A stretch of 35,772 bases of DNA from the NCBI GenBank assembly GCA_021794195.1, contig JAJYRG010000020.1, positions 1-35,772 of the forward strand. The letters run 5' to 3'. The DNA is from Bacteroidota bacterium (GTDB lineage Bacteria > Bacteroidota > Bacteroidia > Sphingobacteriales > Sphingobacteriaceae). Position numbers and translations under genes: made by a program. The notes beneath the pieces are model-generated. The model ran no database searches. It saw only the letters and a program-made list of their open reading frames with translations, and was not told the DNA's origin. Shown here piece by piece: positions 23,287-31,959 of this stretch; position 1 is the stretch's first letter; every line of letters starts with the position of its first letter.

Positions 23287-23853
23287 TTATCGAACTCTAT
23301 TTTTATTATCTTTTATAAAAGCTTCCCAGCCCGAATATGATTTTGAAGAACCGCTGAGTGTAGACTTTTGAAAGGAATGGCATACGGCTGCTGCGAGTCC
23401 GTCGGTAGCATCCAAAAAGCCAGGCTTTTCTTTAAATTTAAGTAAATTTTGCAACATAGAAGCTACTTGTTGTTTAGTTGCATTTCCGTTGCCCGTTACG
23501 GCTTGCTTAATTTTTCGTGGGGCATATTCGAAAATGGGGGTATCTTTGTTCAAAGCTGCCGCCATAGCTACGCCTTGTGCCCTCCCGAGCTTGAGCATGA
23601 CTTGAATGTTTTTCCCGTAAAAGGGAGCTTCAAGAGAAACACAATCGGGTAAATATTCCTCCATCAGCGCATTTGTCTTTTCGAAAATTTTCTTCAGCTT
23701 GAGTGCATGGCTATCTAAATGGTTTAATTTTATTATCCCCATGGTTACGAGAGAAATTTTACTTCCATTTTCTTTAATGACCCCATAACCCATAATATGG
23801 GTGCCGGGGTCTATGCCTAAAATCACACGTTCTTTTGCTTTTTGTTGTGACAT
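23287..23853 (-). CDS. ruvC: Holliday-junction resolvase RuvC
   Basis: Endonuclease that cuts Holliday junctions after RuvAB branch migration. The 188-residue length is normal. The RNase H-like fold carries its four acidic catalytic residues: Asp15 (LGIDPGTHIMGYG), Glu75 (SLEAPFYGKN), Asp148 and Asp151 (FLDATDGLAAAVCH). The segment APRKIKQAVTGNGNATKQQV is also diagnostic. No ruvA or ruvB is adjacent. Its start is 53 nt from the divergent membrane-protein gene. Confidence 0.96.
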   Translation of the reverse strand: MSQQKAKERVILGIDPGTHIMGYGVIKENGSKISLVTMGIIKLNHLDSHALKLKKIFEKTNALMEEYLPDCVSLEAPFYGKNIQVMLKLGRAQGVAMAAALNKDTPIFEYAPRKIKQAVTGNGNATKQQVASMLQNLLKFKEKPGFLDATDGLAAAVCHSFQKSTLSGSSKSYSGWEAFIKDNKNRVR

Positions 23854-23906
23854 ATTACAATGATACGGATAATAGTCGCATAGAATAAATAGATAATTAA
23901 CAAATT

Positions 23907-24899
23907 TTGCTTAAAATTGTTCTTTTATTCAGCACATTGACTCAGAAACAAAAAATATATCTCAATTATTTTATAAAAATAGCCATTGTGGGTCTGGCTT
24001 TTTTTTATGTATTTAAAAAAGTAAGCCATCAGAAAAATCTTCTCCAATTTCAAAAGCTTATAGAAAAAATAAACCCCACGACAATGAAAACGATTCTTGT
24101 TTTGATTGTGTTCCTGATGTTTGTGAATTGGTTTTTAGAAGTATGGAAATGGATGATTTTAAGCCGAAAAATTCAAAAACTATCTTTTTGGTCGGCTACT
24201 AAATCTGTTTTCTCTGGACTTACCTGGGCTATTTTTACTCCTAATCGAATTGGAGAATATGGAGGAAGAGTCATGATGATGGAGCGGGGTGTGAGAGCAA
24301 AGGCCGCAGTAGCTATGGGAGTAGGGCTATTTGCCCAACTGGTACTCACAAGTGTCGCGGGATCCTTAAGTATAGCTTGGTTTGTAAGCGCTTATTTAAA
24401 TCCTCCCGGGAGTATTTTATTAGCCGTATGGATGTTGGCGGTTATTTATGGGGCCGGATTTTTAATACTTTATTTTAATGTACAATGGGTAGAAGTATGG
24501 GTAGGTAAATTTAAGTTTTTATCCAAAATAAAAACCTTTTTCTCTGTTTTGGAAGATTTTAAAACACGGGAATTAGCGGAAGTTTTATTGATTTCTCTAC
24601 TGCGCTTTCTAATTTTCACTTCCCAATACATTATTTTGATGCAAGTAATACTCCCTTCCTTGCCTTTTATTCCCATGCTATTAATGATTTTTATTTTATT
24701 TTTTATACAATCTGCCTTACCTTCTTTAGATTTGTTTGATTTTAGTGTGAGGAGTTTTGTGGCGAGCAATTTGTATAGCTATATAACCGATCAGGAAATT
24801 GCCGTAATGGCTATAGTATCTTGCATCTGGTTTGTGAATTTGATTTTACCGGCTATCATCGGCTCAGTTTTTGTTTTAAGAACAAATTATTTGAAGTGA
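23907..24899 (+). CDS. Flippase-like membrane protein (lysylphosphatidylglycerol synthase TM family)
   Basis: About 330 residues with seven or eight hydrophobic segments. NRIGEYGGRVMMMERG in a loop and the SALPSLDLFDFSVRS late region are typical of the UPF0104/YbhN-like family, which resembles the membrane half of MprF. The family is linked to lipid or polyprenyl-lipid translocation, but individual functions are mostly unknown. There is no ATG near the beginning: TTG at 23907 (used here) or TTG at 23937 are the candidates. The stop overlaps a GTG that begins the glycosyltransferase gene, suggesting a paired function in envelope glycolipid synthesis. Confidence 0.85.
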   Translation: MLKIVLLFSTLTQKQKIYLNYFIKIAIVGLAFFYVFKKVSHQKNLLQFQKLIEKINPTTMKTILVLIVFLMFVNWFLEVWKWMILSRKIQKLSFWSATKSVFSGLTWAIFTPNRIGEYGGRVMMMERGVRAKAAVAMGVGLFAQLVLTSVAGSLSIAWFVSAYLNPPGSILLAVWMLAVIYGAGFLILYFNVQWVEVWVGKFKFLSKIKTFFSVLEDFKTRELAEVLLISLLRFLIFTSQYIILMQVILPSLPFIPMLLMIFILFFIQSALPSLDLFDFSVRSFVASNLYSYITDQEIAVMAIVSCIWFVNLILPAIIGSVFVLRTNYLK

Positions 24900-26029
24900 T
24901 TCTACTACTTGCCATTTTATTGATAATAACCTGCATAGTTTATATATTTTTAGTATATAATATGTACCGAGGTTGGAAAAACATCTCGTTAATTGAAAAC
25001 AAAAGCACAGCTCCAAAAACGACTGTAAGTATTATTATAGCCGTGCGTAACGAAGAGGATAATATTGCGCGGACATTAGATTGCTTGATCAAACAGGATT
25101 ATCCGGAAAAATTAAGAGAAGTGATCGTAGTAGATGATCATTCTACAGATAACACTGCGGCTATAGTCCGATCTTATGCAAAGCGCGGAATATCGTTGAT
25201 TCAGTTAAATGAAAAAGAGCCTTTAAACTCTTATAAAAAACTGGCTATCTCTACTGCAATCCAAAGAGCAAGAGGAGATGTGATTGTTACTACAGACGGA
25301 GATTGTCGCATGGGGAAGCACTGGCTATCTACGATTATGAGTTTCTTTGCGTCTGAAGAGTGCTATATGTTGTCTTCACCTGTGTTGTATTCTGAAGAAA
25401 AGTCTTTTTTTGAAAAATTGCAGACCTTAGAGTTTTTATATTTAATTGGGTTGGGCGCTTCTGGAATTGGGAATAAAAAACCTACTACATGCAATGGAGC
25501 CAACTTAGCCTATCGAAAAGATGTATTTTACGAAATGGAAGGCTTCAAAGGTATAGATGAATTAGCATCGGGAGATGATGAACTTTTACTGCATAAAGTA
25601 GCTGTCCAAAATGCGGATAAAATTTATTTTTGTAAATCTATGGATGCAGCAGTCTATACGGACGCTAAACCTACTTTGTCTTCTTTTCTGAACCAACGGA
25701 GAAGGTGGGCATCTAAAAGTACGAAATATAAAGATAAAAAGGTGGTGGCATTGGGTGTGAGTATCTGGTTTTTTAATTTATGTTTTGTGCTTGTGCTGTT
25801 TCTTTTACCCTTTTTAAATTCCGGGCTGCTCTATACTTTTCTGGCTTGTTTGTTTGGGAAATTGATGATTGAATTACTTTTTGTATATTCTTTGACGGAT
25901 TTTACAGGGTATAACAAATACCTTCCCTATCTTTTTATCTTGACTTTTGTCCATCCCTTTTATCTGGTAGGAATAGGGTTGCTTGGGAATATTGGAAAGT
26001 ATAATTGGAAAGGGAGAATGGTAAGATAA
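24896..26029 (+). CDS. Family 2 glycosyltransferase, membrane-bound processive type
   Basis: Transfers sugars from nucleotide-sugar donors, probably onto a lipid. I place the start at the GTG at 24896, which overlaps the previous stop (GTGA), giving 377 residues; an upstream TTG at 24821 would lie deep in the preceding gene. There is an N-terminal membrane helix (1-22), then the GT-A domain with VVDDHS (78-83), TTDGDC (132-137), SGDDE (225-229) and QRRRW (267-271), the D, DxD, DD, QxxRW pattern of processive enzymes. Two or three C-terminal helices follow. Its stop abuts the stop of the convergent plsC-like gene with no base between. Confidence 0.9.
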   Translation: MILLLAILLIITCIVYIFLVYNMYRGWKNISLIENKSTAPKTTVSIIIAVRNEEDNIARTLDCLIKQDYPEKLREVIVVDDHSTDNTAAIVRSYAKRGISLIQLNEKEPLNSYKKLAISTAIQRARGDVIVTTDGDCRMGKHWLSTIMSFFASEECYMLSSPVLYSEEKSFFEKLQTLEFLYLIGLGASGIGNKKPTTCNGANLAYRKDVFYEMEGFKGIDELASGDDELLLHKVAVQNADKIYFCKSMDAAVYTDAKPTLSSFLNQRRRWASKSTKYKDKKVVALGVSIWFFNLCFVLVLFLLPFLNSGLLYTFLACLFGKLMIELLFVYSLTDFTGYNKYLPYLFILTFVHPFYLVGIGLLGNIGKYNWKGRMVR

Positions 26030-26794
26030 TTATACTGGCCTGTCAAGTTTTGCCCGAATAATATTTTCTGCTTCTTCTATCATTTCTTCATAAGTTTTAC
26101 TTCCTTTTTGAATAGGTTCTAATACTTCCCAGCTCATTTTGGTAAATGGACGCAAGGGGAACATACCGTATTCCACCATCTTATAAGAATTCTGAATAAC
26201 TATAGGAACTAACAAAGCGTCCGGGACTTTTTTGAGCAGTGTAGTGACTCCTCTTGCTTTGAATTTTTTTATTTTTCCGGAAGTAGAGCGTGTTCCTTCA
26301 GGGAAAATAAAGGCTGACCACTTATGTTGTTTCATATTTTCTGCCAATTTTGTTATTTCAATTATAGATTGGCGGGCATCTTTTCGATCTATATTAGCGG
26401 CTCCACCATGTTTTAGATTAAAGGAAATACTTGGAATATTGGCTTTGGCTAATTCGATTTTTGAAATAAACTTTCCGTGAAACCTTCGCATAAAAAAAAT
26501 GATAGCCGGGATATCGTAAGTACTCTGGTGATTAGCAACAAATATAATAGGCCTGTCTAAAGGTAAATTTTTATTGTCAATAAATAAAGTCCGATTAAAT
26601 AGAATGTAGTTGCATGCGACTAAAAAACCATTTAAGATATCTACACTTTTCTTGTGAGCACGATACCCGCCCCACTTTAGGCATACCCATTGTATGGGGT
26701 GAAAGATTAATAAAGATGCCGCAAAAAATATGTAAAAAATAGGCGTGAGAAGATAACCGAATACTTTATGCATATATTTTATAAATGTTTTCAA
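26030..26794 (-). CDS. 1-acyl-sn-glycerol-3-phosphate acyltransferase (PlsC-like)
   Basis: Acyltransferase for phosphatidic-acid synthesis or a related lipid acylation at the inner membrane. The 254-residue protein has a hydrophobic N-terminus (about 12-32) and the family motifs NHQSTYD (88-94, the NHx4D catalytic pair His89 and Asp94) and FPEGTRS (164-170, phosphate binding). The C-terminal region LLVPIVIQNSYKMVEYG is also usual. It is the last gene of a leftward group with an SDR and a flippase-like protein, 69 nt from the SDR. Exact acceptor is unknown. Confidence 0.92.
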   Translation of the reverse strand: MKTFIKYMHKVFGYLLTPIFYIFFAASLLIFHPIQWVCLKWGGYRAHKKSVDILNGFLVACNYILFNRTLFIDNKNLPLDRPIIFVANHQSTYDIPAIIFFMRRFHGKFISKIELAKANIPSISFNLKHGGAANIDRKDARQSIIEITKLAENMKQHKWSAFIFPEGTRSTSGKIKKFKARGVTTLLKKVPDALLVPIVIQNSYKMVEYGMFPLRPFTKMSWEVLEPIQKGSKTYEEMIEEAENIIRAKLDRPV

Positions 26795-26863
26795 ATTTGT
26801 CGAAATATTTCCCCTGATTTTCTATGGTGTTTTCGTCAAAACAAGTCCATTTTTCTATAAAAA

Positions 26864-27574
26864 TCAAGGAGTCGTATTAGCTACAGGCAATATTTTCCCG
26901 TTATAAAATTTATGCCCTTTGAGAGCGAAATCTGCAATATATTGTCCCATTTCAAAGGCTAACACACCTGCTTCAGTATCTGGAAATGCCTTTTCAAACA
27001 TTTCAGTCTGTGCAGATCCTAATGCCAGACAGTTTACTTTAATACCTTTCTCTTTAAATTCTTCTGCTAAACACTCTGTGAGACAAGAAATGGCTGCTTT
27101 GCTCGATGAATAAGCAGAAAGCCCAGAGAATTTCACCGAACCTTGATAACCACCCATACTGCTGATATTAACGATGTGCGCACCGTTTTCCATTAGAGGA
27201 ACTGTATGCTGTATCATTCGTACAGGCCCTATATAGTTTGTTTGGAACAGATCTGAAAAATCCTGCAAATCTGTTTCCAGAAAAGGCTTATTGATTAAAG
27301 CTCCAGCATTGTTAATTAAGATATCTACTTTATCAAATTTGCTTTTGACAAAGGGGATGAGAGAGTTTTGATAATCGTCGTAAACAATATCAAATTTTGC
27401 GGGGAATAACTGTCCACCTTCTGGATGAAGTGAGCTGCCTATTTCCTGAAGCCTCGTAAGTTTGTCAACAGAACGCGCTAATGCAATAATTTTGTTCTCA
27501 GGATTTGCTAAAAGCTCAAGTGTAGCTTCAAACCCTATTCCACTGCTTGCCCCGGTAATAATTATATTTGCCAT
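26864..27574 (-). CDS. Short-chain dehydrogenase/reductase
   Basis: A 236-residue classical SDR. The cofactor motif is TGASSGIG (7-14), NNAG is at 88-91, and the catalytic Ser lies in VNISSMGG (about 139), with Tyr155 and Lys159 in YSSSK. The residue after the first strand region (ALARS) gives an Arg that suggests NADP(H) preference. The substrate is unknown; position between a flippase-like protein (4 nt) and an acyltransferase suggests lipid or envelope metabolism, but that is weak evidence because SDRs are diverse. Confidence 0.92.
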   Translation of the reverse strand: MANIIITGASSGIGFEATLELLANPENKIIALARSVDKLTRLQEIGSSLHPEGGQLFPAKFDIVYDDYQNSLIPFVKSKFDKVDILINNAGALINKPFLETDLQDFSDLFQTNYIGPVRMIQHTVPLMENGAHIVNISSMGGYQGSVKFSGLSAYSSSKAAISCLTECLAEEFKEKGIKVNCLALGSAQTEMFEKAFPDTEAGVLAFEMGQYIADFALKGHKFYNGKILPVANTTP

Positions 27575-27578
27575 AATT

Positions 27579-28496
27579 TTAATTGTCTGCCTCTTGTTTT
27601 ACCTCTTCTGCCGTAGGTAGCCTTTTTATTCCTAAGCGTTCAGGTCTAAATACATAATAAACACCTGAAGCAGCAATCAGAAGAGATATTAAATAAAAAA
27701 TTAAACTTAATGTTACTGCCAACTGAGGGTCTAATTTTATATAGTCTGCACTGTATATAGACATGAGTTCCCTCAAACCTATTCCTCCGCCTATGGAAGG
27801 AATTATAGCTACTAAGGAAGATAATAAAAAGATAAGTAAATAAGGCGCAAATTTGCCTTCAAAACCTAACGCAATCAAAATTAAAATTGCTGTGAATACC
27901 TGAAGACTTTGTACACACAGCGCTTTGAAATGCGTTGAGAAAAAATTTCTTGTAAATTTTTTGAAAAATAAATGAAAAAAGTAGTAATAAGTGAAAGACC
28001 CTAAACAAGCGACAGCAATAGTCAAATAGTTAGGAATAGCAAAGCGAGGTATGAAAAGTACAAGTACGCATATGATAATAAATAAAGCCCACAAACCGCT
28101 TAGTCTGTCAAAGAATACAGCAGACAAGACTTTCCTTCCTCGGATATTATGTCTTTTTTTTAAGAAAAAGATTTTATAACCATCGCCTCCTATACCTCCT
28201 GGGAGGAAAAAATTATATAATAAACCTAATTGATAAAGCCGTAGGTTGTGCCGTTCGCTCAAATTCAAACCTATACATTTAAAAAATGAATTTAGCCGTG
28301 ACGAACTGATTAAAATAGAGATACTATAAGTGATTACAGCACCAAATAATATAAAATAATTGCTTGATAGAAGAGCTGATTTTACTTCTTTAAAAGAGAT
28401 TTTTGTTGTCAGCCAATACATTGCTGTTAACGTAAGTAGAACTTTAATTACGTTGTTCCAGATTTTTTTACTTTTTGTATGGCTATTGTTTGTCAT
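27579..28496 (-). CDS. Second flippase-like membrane protein (UPF0104/LPG synthase TM family)
   Basis: A 305-residue integral membrane protein with about seven hydrophobic segments. Typical family features are NFFLPGGIGGDGYKIFFLKK (a loop with the Gly-rich GG.GGD signature), SAVFFDRLSGLWALF and PSIGGGIGLRELMSIYS. It is distantly related to the protein encoded at 23907-24899, which has GEYGGR at the matching place, so the locus holds two members of the family on opposite strands. The role is probably lipid or lipid-linked sugar translocation; specific substrate unknown. It is 4 nt upstream of the SDR gene in the same leftward unit. Confidence 0.88.
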   Translation of the reverse strand: MTNNSHTKSKKIWNNVIKVLLTLTAMYWLTTKISFKEVKSALLSSNYFILFGAVITYSISILISSSRLNSFFKCIGLNLSERHNLRLYQLGLLYNFFLPGGIGGDGYKIFFLKKRHNIRGRKVLSAVFFDRLSGLWALFIIICVLVLFIPRFAIPNYLTIAVACLGSFTYYYFFHLFFKKFTRNFFSTHFKALCVQSLQVFTAILILIALGFEGKFAPYLLIFLLSSLVAIIPSIGGGIGLRELMSIYSADYIKLDPQLAVTLSLIFYLISLLIAASGVYYVFRPERLGIKRLPTAEEVKQEADN

Positions 28497-28523
28497 GCAT
28501 TATATATCAAAAACGTATGCTTG

Positions 28524-28841
28524 TTACACTGTAAATATACGGGAATAGAGCAGGATCAAGTAAAAAGAAAGAATAAGGGCGCTAAAAGAAAAAAGTATAT
28601 TTATATCTGTTTTTTCAAATTTTTGTTTTAACATGCTTATTAATAAACCAAGATAAACTAAAAACAAAATTATTGGTGCTACAATACCTAGTTTATTCGG
28701 AAATTCGACCACAGATTTTATACCGGTATCTTTATACTGAGTATAATAAAAGAGTATTGGGGATAAAATTGCAGCAAGAGAAATCCATAAAGTGGATTTT
28801 GCCAGTTTTTTAGATATGGAATGATTTTTGGAATAATTCAT
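28524..28841 (-). CDS. Small three-helix membrane protein, unknown
   Basis: 105 residues with three predicted membrane helices (about 18-34, 51-69 and 80-101) and a short basic N-terminus (MNYSKNHSISKKLAKS). I do not recognise a family. It is the first gene of the leftward group that continues 27 nt later with the flippase-like protein, so it may be a partner or lipid-related accessory. Its start faces the divergent lipoprotein gene. Confidence 0.65.
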   Translation of the reverse strand: MNYSKNHSISKKLAKSTLWISLAAILSPILFYYTQYKDTGIKSVVEFPNKLGIVAPIILFLVYLGLLISMLKQKFEKTDINILFSFSALILSFYLILLYSRIFTV

Positions 28842-28860
28842 TATTAGTTACAAATCTATT

Positions 28861-28868
28861 TATATTTG
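28861..28868 (+). promoter_or_regulatory. Possible -7 element before the lipoprotein gene
   Basis: TATATTTG matches TAnnTTTG exactly and lies 37 nt before the ATG at 28906. The region 19-20 nt upstream has no clear TTG/TTTG element, so only half of the promoter pattern is present. Confidence 0.35.
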
Positions 28869-28905
28869 TTTGTTTAATCATAAGAAATTATTTAAAATTC
28901 TGAAC

Positions 28906-29466
28906 ATGTCAAAAAATCTTTCATTGTTTACCGCGATAATGCTTGTTGCATTTTTGTTTACAGGCTGCGGTGCTCAAAAAAAATCGACGTTGGGAAATGG
29001 CCCTTCAAGCGCGGCTGAAAAGCGTGGACCTTCAGCTTCGGAGTGGAAAGCAGGAGTTAAAGGGGTATGGATTCTCAAATCCATCGAACGTGAAGATGTT
29101 CCCAAAGCTTATACCATAAAAAATATATTCGATGAAGCACCAGTTAATTGCTTTTTAGAGAGCATTTGGAATCTTCCAGGTGGGAATCATCATGGCAGCA
29201 TCAGTTTTAATGCTGAAGGGCAGCTATGTGCAGATGGAGCACAAAGAGAAATCGTATGGTCTATATATGACTCGAAACTGGAAGGGGAACAACCTCAATT
29301 TCAGTTGAAAAAAGTATATCCAGGCGAAAAGGCGAAGGATGTAACAAATGGATATAGATTAGATCTTTCATATGCAGATGAACATAGCCTGGAAATGAGA
29401 ATGCCGATTCCCTTAGATGACGGCACCGGAAATTTAGTTTTTACCTTCGAAAGGTACACGAATTAA
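28906..29466 (+). CDS. Lipocalin-like lipoprotein, unknown function
   Basis: The 186-residue product has a type II signal peptide (MSKNLSLFTAIMLVAFLFTG) with the lipidated Cys21 in TGCGAQKK; Gly follows the Cys, so outer-membrane export is likely. The mature part is beta-rich with GVWILKSIERED near the start and GNLVFTFERY at the end, the layout of small lipocalin-like Bacteroidota proteins. I chose the ATG at 28906; a TTG at 28870 would add 12 residues before the signal. No partner gene is evident. A 12-bp hairpin lies downstream. Confidence 0.82.
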   Translation: MSKNLSLFTAIMLVAFLFTGCGAQKKSTLGNGPSSAAEKRGPSASEWKAGVKGVWILKSIEREDVPKAYTIKNIFDEAPVNCFLESIWNLPGGNHHGSISFNAEGQLCADGAQREIVWSIYDSKLEGEQPQFQLKKVYPGEKAKDVTNGYRLDLSYADEHSLEMRMPIPLDDGTGNLVFTFERYTN

Positions 29467-29521
29467 AATTGTGGATCTGATACCTTCACAATATATTTGT
29501 AGTAAAACTATAAGTGTTATA

Positions 29522-29565
29522 AAGTTTTTCAGCTTTTCTATATTGTTAGGTGAGCTGAAAAACTT
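29522..29565. terminator. 12-bp hairpin between lipoprotein gene and gmd
   Basis: AAGTTTTTCAGC (29522-29533) and GCTGAAAAACTT (29554-29565) are perfect reverse complements around a 20-nt loop, followed by ATTTTA. It starts 55 nt after the lipoprotein stop. The long loop and lack of a T-run make it a moderate terminator at best; a regulatory role before gmd is also possible. Confidence 0.45.
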
Positions 29566-29640
29566 ATTTTAGGGCAAATATTTAATATTTTTCTCTTTAT
29601 ATATACCCATATTTTCATGAGCTTGGCATAGGATAATTTG

Positions 29641-30795
29641 ATGAAAAAAAACAAAGCACGAAAAACAGCCTTCATTACGGGAATCACTGGTCAGGATGGA
29701 GCTTATTTGGCAGATTTTCTTCTTAAAAAAGAATATATCGTTCACGGTTTGAAGCGGAGAACTTCACTTTTTAATACGGATAGGATAGACCACCTTTACC
29801 AAGGACCGCATGTAAAACAACGTAATTTTATTTTGCACTACGGCGATCTGACCGATTCTACAAATTTAATTCGGATTATTCAGGAAATACAACCGGACGA
29901 AATTTATAATTTGGCTGCTCAATCTCATGTCAAAGTAAGTTTTGAGACTCCGGAATACACGGCTAATGCAGATGCAATAGGAACTCTTCGTCTATTGGAA
30001 GCTGTACGTATACTGGGGTTAACTGACAAAACTAGGATTTATCAAGCTTCTACATCCGAACTCTATGGAAAAGTGCAAGAGGTACCACAGACTGAAACTA
30101 CCCCATTTTACCCGCGCAGCCCTTATGCGGTGGCTAAATTGTATGCATATTGGATTATAGTAAATTATCGGGAAGCTTACAATATGTATGCGTGCAATGG
30201 AATTTTGTTTAATCATGAAAGCCCAATACGTGGCGAAACCTTTGTAACGAGAAAGATAACACGTGCAACTGCAAAAATAGTTTTGGGGCTGCAAGAAAAA
30301 CTTTATCTCGGGAATTTGTCAGCTGAGCGGGATTGGGGGCATGCAAAAGACTATGTAGAGGCCATGTGGCTGATGCTTCAACAAAAAAAGCCTGAAGACT
30401 TTGTGGTGGCGACAGGCCGTACCACTTCAGTTCGAAATTTTGTAAAAAACAGTTTTAAAGAGGTAGGGATAGAAATAGAATTTGAAGGGAAAAATAAAAA
30501 TGAAAAAGGACGCGTGGCTCAGATTGACGAAACTAAAATGTTAGAGTTGAATTTGAATCCTAAGTTTTTAAAGGTAGGGCAGGTATTGATAGAAGTTGAC
30601 CCTCGTTATTTTAGACCCACAGAAGTAGAACAACTTGTAGGAGATGCAACGAAAGCAAAAGAAAAGCTGAATTGGACTCCCAAATATAAGTTAGAAGAAC
30701 TTATTAAAGAAATGGTGGAAGAAGATTTAATTTTGATGCGTAAAGAGCAACTTTTGAAGAATGAAGGCTTTCGCACTTTAAATAATTTTGAATGA
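29641..30795 (+). CDS. gmd: GDP-mannose 4,6-dehydratase
   Basis: Converts GDP-mannose to GDP-4-keto-6-deoxymannose, the first step to GDP-fucose and related deoxysugars. The 384-residue product has the NADP-binding [17 protein letters not shown] (12-28), [18 protein letters not shown] (36-53), and the active-site residues in QASTSELYG (Thr138, Glu140) and PRSPYAVAK (Tyr162, Lys166). The ending [19 protein letters not shown] is typical. I use the ATG at 29641 rather than the TTG one codon before. The usual partner fcl (GDP-fucose synthase) is not adjacent. Confidence 0.96.
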   Translation: MKKNKARKTAFITGITGQDGAYLADFLLKKEYIVHGLKRRTSLFNTDRIDHLYQGPHVKQRNFILHYGDLTDSTNLIRIIQEIQPDEIYNLAAQSHVKVSFETPEYTANADAIGTLRLLEAVRILGLTDKTRIYQASTSELYGKVQEVPQTETTPFYPRSPYAVAKLYAYWIIVNYREAYNMYACNGILFNHESPIRGETFVTRKITRATAKIVLGLQEKLYLGNLSAERDWGHAKDYVEAMWLMLQQKKPEDFVVATGRTTSVRNFVKNSFKEVGIEIEFEGKNKNEKGRVAQIDETKMLELNLNPKFLKVGQVLIEVDPRYFRPTEVEQLVGDATKAKEKLNWTPKYKLEELIKEMVEEDLILMRKEQLLKNEGFRTLNNFE

Positions 30796-30868
30796 TATTT
30801 ATGGAATACTTTTTGCTTAGTGTAGGTTAAATTAAATAATCCAATTGTAATGTGATTGGAGTTAAATA

Positions 30869-31804
30869 ATGTCAGCGAAAAACGTAATCGAAAAAAGCAC
30901 AGTAGAAAATACGCAGGAAAAGAGTAAAGATAGATCTAAACTATACTTTTTTATAATTGCTTTAGTAGCTCTCTTAGCTACTAATCTCTATTTTTACGTG
31001 AAGTATCGATCTTCTGGTGAAAAATTATATACGATTAGTTTGCAGAAAGAAAACGTACAGATCGAATTGGATCGATTAGAAGCTGAGCTTGACAATCTAT
31101 TTGTGGGAGATGTAGGGGAAAGCGAAGAAATGATAGAAATGGAATCAAAAGCCCGCCAAACGATAGCGGATATACGTTCGACTTTGGATCATTCATCAAT
31201 AAGCGAAGAAGAGTTGGATTCTGCAAAAGAAGAACTGGCAAAAGTTAGGGAAGATGTGACTGTTTTGAAGAATGATGTCACTGAATTACGTGTGAAGAAT
31301 GAACTTCTCCAAAAAGAAAACGAACGTTTAAATCACGAGATTAGACAAAGTCAAGAAGAAATTGAAGGTTTGTCAACAGAGAAAGAAGAACTGGAATCAC
31401 AGGTTAATATCGCTTCGCAGCTTAAAGTTTCTACTCTCCATCTTTCCGGAATCAAGTTGAATAAAAAAGGAGAAAAGTCTCAAAGTAACCGTTCGAAAAA
31501 AATTGATAAGTTAGAAATAAACTTTAGCTTAGCCGACAACTCAATTAGCCCCAAAGGAGAAAAAGAGATCTTTATACGAGTAGTGGACCCAAAGGGAAAT
31601 TTGATAGCCGATCCCAAAAAAGTCTTTTATGTACATGGCGAAAAACTTCAATACACTCAAAAAGAAAATATAAACTTTACAAATAATGGTGAAGAATATA
31701 CGCTGTATTGGGAAGATCCAAATGGGTTTAGAAAAGGTGCTTATACTATTCTTCTCTATTCAGATGATGCCATAATGGGGCGATCAAGTGTTGTGCTGCG
31801 TTAA
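30869..31804 (+). CDS. Membrane-anchored coiled-coil protein, unknown
   Basis: A 311-residue protein: a charged cytoplasmic N-terminus, one membrane helix (about 24-46, FFIIALVALLATNLYFYV), a coiled coil from about 55 to 180 with Glu/Lys/Leu heptads, and a beta-rich C-terminal domain (about 185-311) with INFSLADNSISPKGEKEIF and YTILLYSDDAIMGRSSVVLR. By topology the coil and beta domain face the periplasm. I recognise no named family; similar layouts occur in Bacteroidota and are often mis-annotated as SMC-like. It follows gmd by 73 nt on the same strand. Confidence 0.78.
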   Translation: MSAKNVIEKSTVENTQEKSKDRSKLYFFIIALVALLATNLYFYVKYRSSGEKLYTISLQKENVQIELDRLEAELDNLFVGDVGESEEMIEMESKARQTIADIRSTLDHSSISEEELDSAKEELAKVREDVTVLKNDVTELRVKNELLQKENERLNHEIRQSQEEIEGLSTEKEELESQVNIASQLKVSTLHLSGIKLNKKGEKSQSNRSKKIDKLEINFSLADNSISPKGEKEIFIRVVDPKGNLIADPKKVFYVHGEKLQYTQKENINFTNNGEEYTLYWEDPNGFRKGAYTILLYSDDAIMGRSSVVLR

Positions 31805-31959
31805 TTAAATTTATCTTTTTACCACCTACTGCCTTCACATATTTGAACGATTTGGTAACACAAAGAGCTTTTCCCTCCTCCTTTATATCTTTTTTTCTAA
31901 AGCTTCGGATGGTTTATAAAAAATGATGAGTTATTATATGTGAGAGGCGCCTCCGACAT

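Noticed and set aside
29638..29640. TTG as start of gmd
   Set aside because: An ATG follows immediately and gives the normal N-terminus.
31944..31953. Perfect 10-nt palindrome GAGGCGCCTC just after the rmuC stop
   Set aside because: It has no loop and no T-run, so it is not a terminator, and a lone 10-nt palindrome is not evidence of an operator.
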